The position numbers were made by a program, and so were the translations under genes. Of a stretch of DNA of 64,000 nt, positions 1-7,556 are shown one piece after another. The notes under the pieces were generated by a model. That model was not told where the DNA came from, ran no database searches, and saw only the letters and a list, made by a program, of their open reading frames with translations. Source of the stretch: Streptomyces sp. NRRL F-5123 (GTDB lineage: Bacteria > Actinomycetota > Actinomycetes > Streptomycetales > Streptomycetaceae); assembly GCF_000721495.1 (NCBI RefSeq), contig NZ_JOHY01000027.1, positions 18,677-82,676 of the forward strand. Direction: 5' to 3'. The first letter of the stretch is position 1. Every line of letters starts with the position of its first letter.

Positions 1-1313
1 TCGAGGCCTCCGCCGCCCGCGTGGAGCCGCACCGGCTCGCCCCGGACCGGCTGCGCACCGCCGAGCACGCCGCCCGCCGCGCCCTGGCGGCCGCCCGCAC
101 CGCCGGGGCACCCCAGGCCGAATGCCGCGCGCTGGTCCAGCTCGGCCGGCTGACCGCCCACGCCGGCGACCCGGCCGCCGCCGGGCACCTGCTGACCGCC
201 TGCGTGCTGGCCCGCCGGCACCGGCTGCCCGCCGAGCGCGTCACCGCCGAACTGGCCCTCGCCCTCGACGCCGCCCGGCACGACGGCGACTGGGCCGCGG
301 TGGAGGCGGCGCGGCGCGAGGCCCTGCACATCGGCGTGCTGCCGCCCGCGTACGAAGCCGGGTTCGCCCTCGTCCTCGACGAGATCCGGCGCGGCGACTT
401 CACCGCCGCGGGCGACCGCATCGCCGCCGCCCTGCCCGCCGCCTCCCGCGACCGCCTCGGCCGCGCCCTGCCGCTGCTGCACCTCGCCGACGCCGTCCGG
501 CACGCCCACCAGGGGCGGCGCGCCGCCATGACCGAAGCCCTCGAACGCCTCGCGCCGCTCATGGCCGAGGCCCCCGGCGTACGCGCCATGTCGTACGGGC
601 TCGCCCGCGCCCACTGCTCCCTGCTGGAAGAGGAACGTGCCACCGCCGAACAGGAGTTGGCGCAGGCCGTCGCGTACGACACGGAGAACCCGGCGGCCGT
701 CGACATCGGGCGGCACGGCCTCGTCCTCCTGCTCGGCGCCCTCGCCGGACGCGTCGGCCCGCAGCACTGCGCGCAGCCCGAAGCCGCGGGCGACCGCTGG
801 CACCGCCCCTTCGCGGACCTCGCCCGCGCCGTCCTCCTCGGCCGCGAGGGCCGCACCTCCGAGGCCTCCGCCGCCGCCCGCGCCGCCCTCGCCGCAGCCG
901 CCCCCTATCCGCCGGCCCGCCACCTCGCCCTCCGCCTCGTCGCCCCCGCCGCCTACGACGACGGCTGGGGCGACCCGGTCGGCTGGCTCCGCGACGCCGA
1001 GGATCACTTCCACGCCGCCGGCATCCCCGCGGTCGCCGCCGCCTGCCGCGGGCTGCTGCGCGGCATGGGGGCGCAGGTGCGGCAGCGGCGCACCGGCATC
1101 GAGGGCGTCCCGGCGGCCCTGCGCCGCCACGGGGTGACGGTGCGCGAGTTCGAGGTCGCCCGCCTTCTCGCTGCGCGGATCGGCAACAAGGACATCGCGG
1201 GGCGGCTCCACATCTCCCCCCGCACCGTCGAGAAGCACGTCGCGAGCCTCCTCCGCAAGACCGGCCACCCCGACCGCGCCGCCTTCGCCTCCGCGGCCGA
1301 CTTCCCCCTGTAG
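1..1313 (+). CDS. LuxR-family transcriptional regulator, C-terminal part
   Basis: The frame is open back to the first bases of the window, so the true start lies upstream and this is a partial gene. About 430 residues are visible. Most form an Ala/Leu-rich helical repeat region like the TPR-like middle of large LAL-type regulators. The last 65 residues are a LuxR helix-turn-helix (EFEVARLLAARIGNKDIA, then SPRTVEKHVASLLRKTG). In this family that domain binds DNA, while the upstream part, which usually includes an ATPase outside the visible region, senses the signal. No target can be deduced. The LuxR call is strong; the LAL class is an inference. Confidence 0.85.
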   Translation, partial: EASAARVEPHRLAPDRLRTAEHAARRALAAARTAGAPQAECRALVQLGRLTAHAGDPAAAGHLLTACVLARRHRLPAERVTAELALALDAARHDGDWAAVEAARREALHIGVLPPAYEAGFALVLDEIRRGDFTAAGDRIAAALPAASRDRLGRALPLLHLADAVRHAHQGRRAAMTEALERLAPLMAEAPGVRAMSYGLARAHCSLLEEERATAEQELAQAVAYDTENPAAVDIGRHGLVLLLGALAGRVGPQHCAQPEAAGDRWHRPFADLARAVLLGREGRTSEASAAARAALAAAAPYPPARHLALRLVAPAAYDDGWGDPVGWLRDAEDHFHAAGIPAVAAACRGLLRGMGAQVRQRRTGIEGVPAALRRHGVTVREFEVARLLAARIGNKDIAGRLHISPRTVEKHVASLLRKTGHPDRAAFASAADFPL

Positions 1314-1420
1314 GCCCCCGCCCCACCCCGCGGGAGGCCCTGCGTACCCGGTCGGCTTCCCGCCGGTGGGGGCTTCCCGCGCCTGGCGGCGCGGGGTGTT
1401 TCCCACCCCCACCACCCGTG

Positions 1421-1450
1421 CAGGTAGAAGCGACAACTTCTGTCTACCTG
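1421..1450. repeat. 30-bp palindrome with CAGGTAGA arms
   Basis: Outer arms CAGGTAGA and TCTACCTG are exact reverse complements, and an inner AGAAG/CTTCT pair partly extends the symmetry. It lies 108 bp after the LuxR stop. It could be a terminator hairpin for that gene or a protein-binding palindrome. There is no T-run after it. Confidence 0.45.
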
Positions 1451-1500
1451 TGGGGGTGCACCGCCGTCGGGGGCGAACCGCGGTCCCGTGGATCACCCCC

Positions 1501-1599
1501 CACCGGCAGGCAGCCACCCACGAGACACCGGGAGGGCCCACGTCACCCACCCACCCCCGCCCCCACCGGCGGGCAGCCGCCCACGAGACCTCGGGAGGG
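1501..1599. repeat. Two 36-bp direct repeats, 63-bp period
   Basis: Copies at 1501-1536 and 1564-1599 share 32 of 36 bases. Both contain CCCACGAGAC and end in GGGAGGG. They do not code for anything recognisable. They may be a duplicated intergenic element. Confidence 0.6.
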
Positions 1600-1825
1600 G
1601 GAGGATCCGGGGGTGCCCCCGCAGGAATGCGCTTCCCAGCGCGGCACCAACTCCGGATGAGGGCGAACGCGCATTCCGAGGAGGTACCCCCGGAGTGGCC
1701 CCCGACCCCACCCACCGAAGCAGAAGCGCGATGCCCCGCCGGTCAACACCCAGCGGCGCGAGCCTGCACCTGAGGTGCGGCCGACGCCACGCGGGCGCGA
1801 AAGAAGGCCACCCCCGCCCCGGGGG

Positions 1826-3040
1826 TCACCGCGAACCCGGCGGGGCCACGAACGCGCGGGTGACCTCCAGCAGCCACGCGGTCTCCGCGTCCAACGTGCC
1901 CGCCACCGGCCAGGTGGGAAGCGCGGCCTCCGCAGCAGTGCGGCGGCCCGCCCGGCGGTTCGCCAGCGCCGCGGCGATCGCAGCCGCCGCCTCCCGGGCG
2001 GCAGCCCGCGCGGGCCCCCCGTCGTCCTCGCCCCGCGAGGAAGGCAAGGACGGCGAGGACGACGAAGACGCGGCCCCACCGCCCGGCCCGCCCGCGACCT
2101 CGAAGTACGGCCGCAGCGCAAGATGCCCGTCACGGATCTCGATCACCCGGCGGTAGAGCGCGAAGGTCGCCCGCCGCACGGGCGGACGCCGCCCCCGCCG
2201 CCGCCGGGCGGCACCCCCACCCGCGAGCGCGATCTCCGGAAGCTCTGCGCACAGCGCCGCCCAGAGCGGCTCCAGCGCCCGGTACGAGCGCTGCGCCCGC
2301 CACCACCGCAGCGGCCCCCCGAGCAGCACCGGCCAGCGCGTGGCGGAGGCGCCGCCCGCCGCGAGGACGGCGACGGCCACCGACAGCAGCGTGGAGGGCA
2401 GGTCCTCCCCGACTCCCTGGTGCCCCGACGTGAGCACCTTCGTGATGTCGTGTGCGGACCAGCCCGTCCAGACGATGCCCATGCCCGCGGAGAGGGCCAT
2501 GAGGAGCAGCCCGGTGCGCAGCACCCCGTTCGCCTCCCGCCGGATGTGCCCGGCGAGCGCGCCGACGAGCATGGCCAGGCACCCGATGCCGTACACGGCG
2601 AACAGCAGCTCGTACCCGGCGAAGAGCAGCCGGCGGCCGTCCCCGACGGTCACCGCGTCCGGGCTGACGGTCACGAACGACTCGGCGAACATCCACGCGG
2701 AGGCGGCCTGCACGGCCACGCCCGCGACGATGTGCCGGTGGACGGGCCCGCGGTCGTCCGTGGAGTTGCGCAGCGTGAGCGCGATGAGCGCGATGCAGGT
2801 GAACGCGCCCATCTTGAGCCCGTGCACGACCTCGACCACGGGCGCGCGCGCCGCGATCAGCCGCCCCAACGTATCGATGCTGCTGGGGGCGTTGAGGACG
2901 AGGGCGCTGCCGACGCACAGCGAGAACGCGTAGATGTAGCGCTGGGTCGCGTCCCCGCCGGCCGCGGAGAAGCGGTAGGCGGCGAAGACGATGAAGACGG
3001 CGGCGGCAGCGTACGCGGCGATGTCCGTGACGGCGGTCAT
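1826..3040 (-). CDS. MAB_1171c-like multi-pass membrane protein
   Basis: A 404-residue protein with about seven hydrophobic segments in the first 260 residues, starting with IAAYAAAAVFIVFAAYRF, followed by a charged Ala/Arg-rich cytoplasmic tail of about 140 residues. This shape matches the actinobacterial MAB_1171c family of putative transporters, whose function is unknown. The start is chosen because its ATG overlaps the stop of the ImmA-like gene as ATGA (3037-3040), implying translational coupling. It is the last gene of the XRE / ImmA-like / membrane protein trio. The family call rests on topology, length and context. Confidence 0.7.
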   Translation of the reverse strand: MTAVTDIAAYAAAAVFIVFAAYRFSAAGGDATQRYIYAFSLCVGSALVLNAPSSIDTLGRLIAARAPVVEVVHGLKMGAFTCIALIALTLRNSTDDRGPVHRHIVAGVAVQAASAWMFAESFVTVSPDAVTVGDGRRLLFAGYELLFAVYGIGCLAMLVGALAGHIRREANGVLRTGLLLMALSAGMGIVWTGWSAHDITKVLTSGHQGVGEDLPSTLLSVAVAVLAAGGASATRWPVLLGGPLRWWRAQRSYRALEPLWAALCAELPEIALAGGGAARRRRGRRPPVRRATFALYRRVIEIRDGHLALRPYFEVAGGPGGGAASSSSSPSLPSSRGEDDGGPARAAAREAAAAIAAALANRRAGRRTAAEAALPTWPVAGTLDAETAWLLEVTRAFVAPPGSR

Positions 3041-3663
3041 CCGCCGCCGCCCGCGGGCGCGTTGCCGAGGCCGGGCTGCGTGCCGCCGCCTTCCGGAGGT
3101 CCGTTGCCGCCGGGTTCGGCCGGACTCCCGGGCCGCTCGCGGCGGTCGAAGAGCGCCTCCAGGCTGCGTGCCCTTGCGGCGAAGGGCGGCGGCGACCAGT
3201 GCGAGACCCGGGAGAGGATGAGCGAGGCGACGATCTCGGCCTCGCGCTCCTGCGGTTCGGTGTAGATCGTGCGGCCCAGGACCCGCTCGACGAGCGCGGG
3301 CGACAGGCCCGGCATGAGGGTGCGGGCGGCGGAGTCGAGTGTGGTGCCCGCGCTGTCGTCCTGGTGGCCGCACAGCAGGTGCGCGGCCTCGTGCAGCAGG
3401 ATGTGCTGCTGGTGCAGCGGCGAGGTGTCGGCCGCGTAGAGGATGTAGTCGGCGTCCGCGGTGGTGAGCAGCAGCCCGCAGGGGAGGCTGGGGCGGCCGG
3501 TGACGGGGACCAGTTCGATGGGCCGCCCGCGGCAGTCGGCCAGGGTGTCGACGAAGTCCGCGATGTCGAACGGATCGGGCAGGCTGAGGGCCGCCACGAG
3601 GCGCCGACATCGCTGCCATAAGCCCCGCTGGCTCCGGTCACGCGCCACCTGGAGGCACCCCAC
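3037..3663 (-). CDS. ImmA/IrrE-type metallopeptidase-like protein
   Basis: A 208-residue protein with the zinc-binding motif HEAAH in LLHEAAHLLCGH, preceded by a short beta-type strand region (GLLLTTADADYILY). A downstream EREAE could supply the third metal ligand, as in ImmA/IrrE (M78-like) enzymes. In known systems such peptidases cleave or inactivate an XRE repressor. Here an XRE regulator lies just upstream, 41 bp away, and a membrane protein overlaps downstream, so the three are probably one operon. The GTG start at 3663 is the longest option and is uncertain; an internal start nearer the LVAALSLPDPFDI segment is possible. Confidence 0.7.
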   Translation of the reverse strand: MGCLQVARDRSQRGLWQRCRRLVAALSLPDPFDIADFVDTLADCRGRPIELVPVTGRPSLPCGLLLTTADADYILYAADTSPLHQQHILLHEAAHLLCGHQDDSAGTTLDSAARTLMPGLSPALVERVLGRTIYTEPQEREAEIVASLILSRVSHWSPPPFAARARSLEALFDRRERPGSPAEPGGNGPPEGGGTQPGLGNAPAGGGG

Positions 3664-3704
3664 TTCTTGAATCGCCCCGCTGTCCCCGAGCCGCCCCGGG
3701 CGGG

Positions 3705-4283
3705 TCAGCCCGGAGTGCTCGGCGGATCGCTCCCCTGCTCCCGACGGGCAAGGACGTCGATAATGTCACTGATTGTACCCACCGCTTCGGGCGAGAGGTT
3801 GACGGCGCGCAGCGCGATGTTCCGCACACCGGCGTCCCGAAGGGCCGTCAGCAGCTCCAACTCCTTGGTGATGGCGGCGCCTTGGGCGTCGTCGAAAAAA
3901 TAGGCAACCGGAACCTGGAAGAACTGCGCCAGTACCTCCAGATGACGCTTGGTCGGGTTGTCCCGGCGCCCGGTGCGCAACTGCCACAGGTAGGTCGCGG
4001 AGAAGCTCTCGCCGGTGGCCTCGCGGCAGGCCTTGGCGACCTCCTCGTGGCTGTACTGCTCGCGGTTGGGGCGGCGGACGGCGCGGAAGAGGGCGTCGAT
4101 CTTCGCAGCGAGCGTCTGGGTGTGCGGCTGCGGCTGCGACCCGGTCTGCGACTGCGACCCGGTCTGCGTGCGCGACTGCGACCCGGTCTGCGACTGCGGT
4201 CCGGTCTGCGGGTGTGTCCCCGAGTGCGTCTGCGGGTGCGTCTGCGACTGCGGCTCGGGGACCGCCGGCTCCGATTCGGCCAT
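3705..4283 (-). CDS. XRE-family regulator with Gln/Thr-rich N-terminal repeats
   Basis: A 192-residue protein. Residues about 10-60 are a low-complexity run of TGSQSQ / PQTH-type repeats. A helix-turn-helix follows (EEVAKACREATGESFSATYL, WQLRTGRRDNPTKRHLEVLA), then FFQVPVAYFFDD and a helical C-terminal part. The ATG at 4283 is preferred because GAAAGG lies about 7 bases upstream; frames further upstream look like non-coding extension. It should bind DNA and control the ImmA-like and membrane genes downstream. The repeat codons make a Gln/Thr linker that is unusual for a repressor. Confidence 0.8.
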   Translation of the reverse strand: MAESEPAVPEPQSQTHPQTHSGTHPQTGPQSQTGSQSRTQTGSQSQTGSQPQPHTQTLAAKIDALFRAVRRPNREQYSHEEVAKACREATGESFSATYLWQLRTGRRDNPTKRHLEVLAQFFQVPVAYFFDDAQGAAITKELELLTALRDAGVRNIALRAVNLSPEAVGTISDIIDVLARREQGSDPPSTPG

Positions 4284-4482
4284 GTCGCACCTTTCGTCGA
4301 CACCAGGTTGCGCCTTGCGCCCCGCGACAGCCAGATGTGCGCACGCCACATGTGCCCCGCCCCGCGGCGCGGGTCATACTAGCCGCCGGCCCCCGTCCGG
4401 CCCGGTGGCGGAATGGTGAAGACGCCCGCTCCGTGCGCCCCCGCGGGCCCGCCCCGCGCAGCCCGGCGGACGGCTGCGGGCA

Positions 4483-5187
4483 TCAGGCCCAGACCCCGGC
4501 GCGGGCGGCGGTCGCCGCGGCGCGGGCCGCGTGCTCGGCGTCGCTGTCCGTGGGCGCGCGGCCGGAGTTGAGCAGGGCGTAGTAGAGCGGCGCGGACACG
4601 GCGGCGACGACGGCGTGCGGGTCGGTGCCGCCCGGCACCTCGCCGCGCTCGGCGGCGTCGCGCACGCAGCCCGCCCACTCCTCGATGCGCACGGCGTAGA
4701 AGCGGTGCAGCGCCTCCGCGGCCTGCTCGTTGCAGAGCGAGGCGGCGATGAGGGCGCGGAAGAGGGGGCCCTGGCGCGGGTCGGCGAGCGTTTTGACGAC
4801 GAGCAGGGCGTTGGCGAGCAGGTCGCCCTCCAGCGTGCCGGTGTCGCTGCGCGGCGACGACTGCTCGGCCATGTCGCCGAGCAGGTCGGCGGCGAGGGCG
4901 CCGGGAGTGCCCCAGCGCCGGTAGACGGTCGTCTTGCCGACCTCGGCACGCCGGGCGACCTCGCCGAGGTCGAGCGCTTCGAACCCGCCGGCGGCGAGGA
5001 CGTCGCCCGCGGTGCGCAGCACGGCCGTACGGACGCGGGCGGTACGGCCGCCGGGCCGCAGCGTGCCGGGCGCGGCGGGGTCCGGGGCCGGGTCGCGCGC
5101 GGGGCCGGGAGCCGAACCCGGCGCCCGGCCCGCAGCCGAGCCCGCGGCGGGGGCGCCTGGGGCGCCGCTGCGTGGGGTGCCGGACAT
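4483..5187 (-). CDS. TetR-family transcriptional regulator
   Basis: A 234-residue protein. Residues 1-50 are Pro/Ala/Gly-rich and probably disordered. A classic TetR helix-turn-helix follows (ALDLGEVARRAEVGKTTVYR, RRWGTPGALAADLLG), then a helical ligand-binding domain. The start ATG at 5187 has GGAGG about 6 bases upstream. The region in front of it carries a GTAACGG/CCGTTAC palindrome (5299-5322) that could be its operator. No dedicated effector or export gene is adjacent except the broken small membrane ORF at 5404, so its target is unknown. Confidence 0.88.
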   Translation of the reverse strand: MSGTPRSGAPGAPAAGSAAGRAPGSAPGPARDPAPDPAAPGTLRPGGRTARVRTAVLRTAGDVLAAGGFEALDLGEVARRAEVGKTTVYRRWGTPGALAADLLGDMAEQSSPRSDTGTLEGDLLANALLVVKTLADPRQGPLFRALIAASLCNEQAAEALHRFYAVRIEEWAGCVRDAAERGEVPGGTDPHAVVAAVSAPLYYALLNSGRAPTDSDAEHAARAAATAARAGVWA

Positions 5188-5298
5188 GGGGGCCTCCTTC
5201 GTACGGCGTGCGTCCGCCCGCGTGCCGGTCGGGACGACTGACTCCAGCGTATCGGAACCGGAGTTCCTTTACGGCCCGACCGGTGCCACCGTCATGGC

Positions 5299-5322
5299 GT
5301 AACGGAACGATAGACCCGTTAC
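5299..5322. promoter_or_regulatory. Palindrome GTAACGG-N10-CCGTTAC, possible TetR operator
   Basis: An exact 7-bp inverted repeat lies 112 bp upstream of the TetR start and 82 bp upstream of the plus-strand ATG at 5404. Size and position suit a TetR-family operator governing both directions. No binding evidence is available. Confidence 0.4.
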
Positions 5323-5403
5323 AGGTCTTCGGGTGGTACACCGGCGTACCCCCGCGCGCCCCCGCCACGCTCCCGGCCCGCCCCCGCGAAGGGGCTCCCC
5401 GCC

Positions 5404-5614
5404 ATGTCCTCCTCCACCCACCCCCTCAGCGGCGCCACGACCCGAGCCCCCGCTCCCGCCCCCGCGGTCCCGCCGCCCGACCGGCTCACCCGCCGCCCTC
5501 CACCACGGCGTCACGGCGGCCCTGGCGGGCCTGGCGGCGAACACCGCCCTCGTCCTCCTGACCGCGGCGACCCCCGCCCTCTTCCTCCGCTCCCGCAGCG
5601 GCGGCAAGCGCTGA
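5404..5614 (+). pseudogene. Small membrane protein, apparently frameshifted
   Basis: An ATG at 5404 with AAGGGG about 10 bases upstream starts a plausible Pro-rich N-terminus (MSSSTHPLSGATTRAPAPAP). That frame then drifts into Arg/Pro-rich shadow sequence. A second frame, from about 5500, encodes a good transmembrane end (TAALAGLAANTALVLLTAAT, then a basic tail SRSGGKR) with a stop at 5612-5614. The two halves join only with a frameshift near 5490-5505. This may be a real mutation, a sequencing error or coincidence. Function is unknown. Confidence 0.35.
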
Positions 5615-5878
5615 GACGGCTCGCGGCACCGCCCGCGCCACCCGCACCGCCCAGGCCCTCCCCCGCACCGACGTCCACGACGGCGACCCGCCGGGCGGGG
5701 CCCAGGGCCGTTCCCCGCCCCGCGGGAGGAGGTGCCGCGACGCCGGGTGGGCGAGGCCCGGGACGGGTGAACGGCTCGCCCACCTGGCCGCCAGGTGGAC
5801 CAGTCGCCGGGACGTCCGGCGCCCGGGCGGGAAGGCTCGACGGGAGGCAAGGCCCCGCCCCACCCGTGAGGAAGCCCC
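5615..5878. other. Short gap with one hairpin
   Basis: No gene was recognised between the small membrane ORF and the oxidoreductase. It contains a tight hairpin at 5780-5798 (CCACCTGG / CCAGGTGG, 3-base loop), which may be a terminator or an operator for the downstream gene. Confidence 0.4.
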
Positions 5879-6805
5879 ATGCGTGCCATCACTGTCCGCG
5901 ACCGGGACGCCGGTGTCCGCGGGATGACCCTGACCGACCTGCCGCACCCGCACGCCGCCGAGAACGACGTGATCGTGCGCGTGCACGCGGCCGGGTTCAC
6001 CCCGGGAGAGCTGTCCTGGCCCGCGACCTGGACGGACCGGGCCGGCCGCGACCGTACGCCCAGCGTCCCCGGCCACGAGCTGTCCGGCGTCGTGACCGAG
6101 CTCGGCTACGGCACCACCGGACTGAGCGTCGGCCAGCGTGTCTTCGGCCTCGCCGACTGGACGCGGGACGGCGCGCTCGCCGACCACGTGGCGGTGGAGG
6201 CCCGCAACCTCGCCCCGCTGCCCGCCGACATCGACCACGTCACCGCCGCCGCGCTGCCGGTCTCCGGCCTCACCGCCTGGCAGGGCCTGTTCGACCACGG
6301 CCGGCTGACCGCCGGCCGGACGGTGCTGATCCACGGCGCCGCCGGCGGCGTCGGCTCGCTCGCCGTCCAGCTGGCCCGCGAGGCGGGAGCCCGGGTGATC
6401 GGCACCGGCCGCGCGGCCGACCGTACGACCGCCCTCGACCTGGGCGCACACGCCTTCGTCGACCTCCAGGCCGACCGGTTGGAGGACGCCGGACCCGTCG
6501 ACGTGGTCCTCGACGTCATCGGCGGCGACATCCTCGACCGCTCCGCCGCCCTGGTCCGCCCCGGCGGCACCCTCGTCACCATCTCCCGCCCCGTCACCGT
6601 CCCCCCGGACGGCGCCCGCGCGGTCTTCTTCGTCGTCGAGCCCGACCGCGCCCAGCTCACCGCCCTCGCCACCCGCGTCCGCACCGGCCGCCTCACCCCG
6701 CTCATCGGCTCCGTCCACCCCCTCCCCGACACCGCCGCCGCCTTCGCCCCCGGCACGCGCACCCCGGGCAAGACGGTCATCCGCGTCGCGGAGGAGGCCG
6801 GGTAG
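5879..6805 (+). CDS. NADP-dependent quinone oxidoreductase-like protein (MDR family)
   Basis: A 308-residue zinc-independent member of the medium-chain dehydrogenase/reductase superfamily. It has a GroES-like N-terminal half (residues 1-120, PSVPGHELSGVV) and a Rossmann half with the nucleotide loop GAAGGVGSLAVQLA (about residues 150-165) and the motif GTGRAADR. It lacks the structural-zinc cysteines of alcohol dehydrogenases. The family reduces quinones or enones with NADPH; the substrate is unknown. It may be linked to the TetR upstream, but the intervening broken ORF makes that uncertain. Confidence 0.85.
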   Translation: MRAITVRDRDAGVRGMTLTDLPHPHAAENDVIVRVHAAGFTPGELSWPATWTDRAGRDRTPSVPGHELSGVVTELGYGTTGLSVGQRVFGLADWTRDGALADHVAVEARNLAPLPADIDHVTAAALPVSGLTAWQGLFDHGRLTAGRTVLIHGAAGGVGSLAVQLAREAGARVIGTGRAADRTTALDLGAHAFVDLQADRLEDAGPVDVVLDVIGGDILDRSAALVRPGGTLVTISRPVTVPPDGARAVFFVVEPDRAQLTALATRVRTGRLTPLIGSVHPLPDTAAAFAPGTRTPGKTVIRVAEEAG

Positions 6806-6859
6806 CCCGCGGAGGGCTCACGGGCGGGACCCCTCCCGGATCTCGCCCCGTGCGTCCCG

Positions 6860-7282
6860 TCAGCAGGCCCGGGTCTCCAACGGGGCCCGGCGGGGGGCGG
6901 ACGGGCCGAGCGTCACCCGATAGCAGACGGTGACGGAGGATCCGTAGCCGTTGCCCGGCGTGGAATAGCGCTCGTCGCCCTCGAAATCCACCACGGTCCC
7001 GCCGTCCGCCGGTGCGGATCCCAGCAGGACCAGCCTGCCGCCCCCCGTGCTCCGGGCGAGTGCCTTGAAGACCGCGTCCCCGGTCTGCCCCCGTGCGTAG
7101 GACTCGGCCAGCGCGTCCGCGTAGGAGCGGGCCCGCTGGTCGAGATGCCTGCGCGCGGCATGTTCGTGCGAGGAGGAGACGGCGCAACTGCCCGCCACCA
7201 CGGCCAGCACGGCCAGCACAACCGCCAGGGGGGCCACCCCCACGGCCAGGAGGCACCCGCGTCCGCGCGCGGCCTGTTTCAT
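6860..7282 (-). CDS. Small membrane-anchored or exported protein, unknown function
   Basis: A 140-residue protein with a basic N-terminus and a strong hydrophobic segment (LLAVGVAPLAVVLAVLAVVA, residues about 11-30) followed by a soluble extracytoplasmic part. The Cys after the helix (SCAVSSS) could be a lipoprotein site but the lipobox is poor. The start ATG at 7282 has a G-rich SD (GGGGGGAAG). It ends with two further cysteines (VTVCYRV and the terminal RAC). No family was recognised. It lies downstream of the SARP gene on the same strand. Confidence 0.6.
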   Translation of the reverse strand: MKQAARGRGCLLAVGVAPLAVVLAVLAVVAGSCAVSSSHEHAARRHLDQRARSYADALAESYARGQTGDAVFKALARSTGGGRLVLLGSAPADGGTVVDFEGDERYSTPGNGYGSSVTVCYRVTLGPSAPRRAPLETRAC

Positions 7283-7556
7283 TGCGCTTCCCCCCCGGCT
7301 ACGTGTAATCCGCCCCGGCCATGGCATCTTCCGAGGCCAGGGCGTACCGCACCGTACCCGCATTGTTCGGATGGCAGCTCTTCGAACCCCGCAGGAACCT
7401 GGTCGACCTCGTCGTACTCGCCAAGGACGTTCGACTGCGGATCCGGCGTTGTCGAATCCGGTGCCGGCGGAGCCGCCGACGGCCAGGGACAAGCGGCCAG
7501 GGGCCTGCCCTCGGACCGTGGACTCGCGGTACCGCGCAGCCGCGGCGGGGCCGTCC
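7283..7556. other. Gap downstream of the SARP regulator
   Basis: 274 bp between two minus-strand genes. A minus-strand frame ends with VPAGFEELPSEQCGYG and looks less biased than random GC-rich sequence, but it has no start or SD that can be supported. Nothing else was seen. Confidence 0.3.

Larger units (their letters stand above)
1314..1825. other. 512-bp gene-free region with several repeats
   Basis: This lies between the LuxR gene (plus) and the MAB_1171c-like gene (minus), which converge, so it should hold only terminators. It instead contains a 30-bp imperfect palindrome at 1421-1450 (CAGGTAGA / TCTACCTG), a 36-bp direct repeat at 1501-1536 and 1564-1599 (63-bp period, 4 mismatches), and an inverted repeat GGAATGCGC / GCGCATTCC at 1624-1632 and 1669-1677. 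No convincing coding frame was seen; the open frames follow GC bias only. Confidence 0.6.

Noticed and set aside
122..1660. Long overlapping Arg/Pro-rich open frames in the LuxR region and across most genes
   Set aside because: They are antisense or out-of-frame shadows of GC-rich coding DNA, with extreme Arg/Pro composition and no domains.
4402..4430. Complete tRNA-Leu gene
   Set aside because: Only the 5' arm resembles a tRNA; anticodon and T-arms are missing.
4379..5368. Alternative minus-strand frames over the TetR gene
   Set aside because: Only the frame from 5187 shows the TetR helix-turn-helix and a good SD; the others are Arg-rich shadows.
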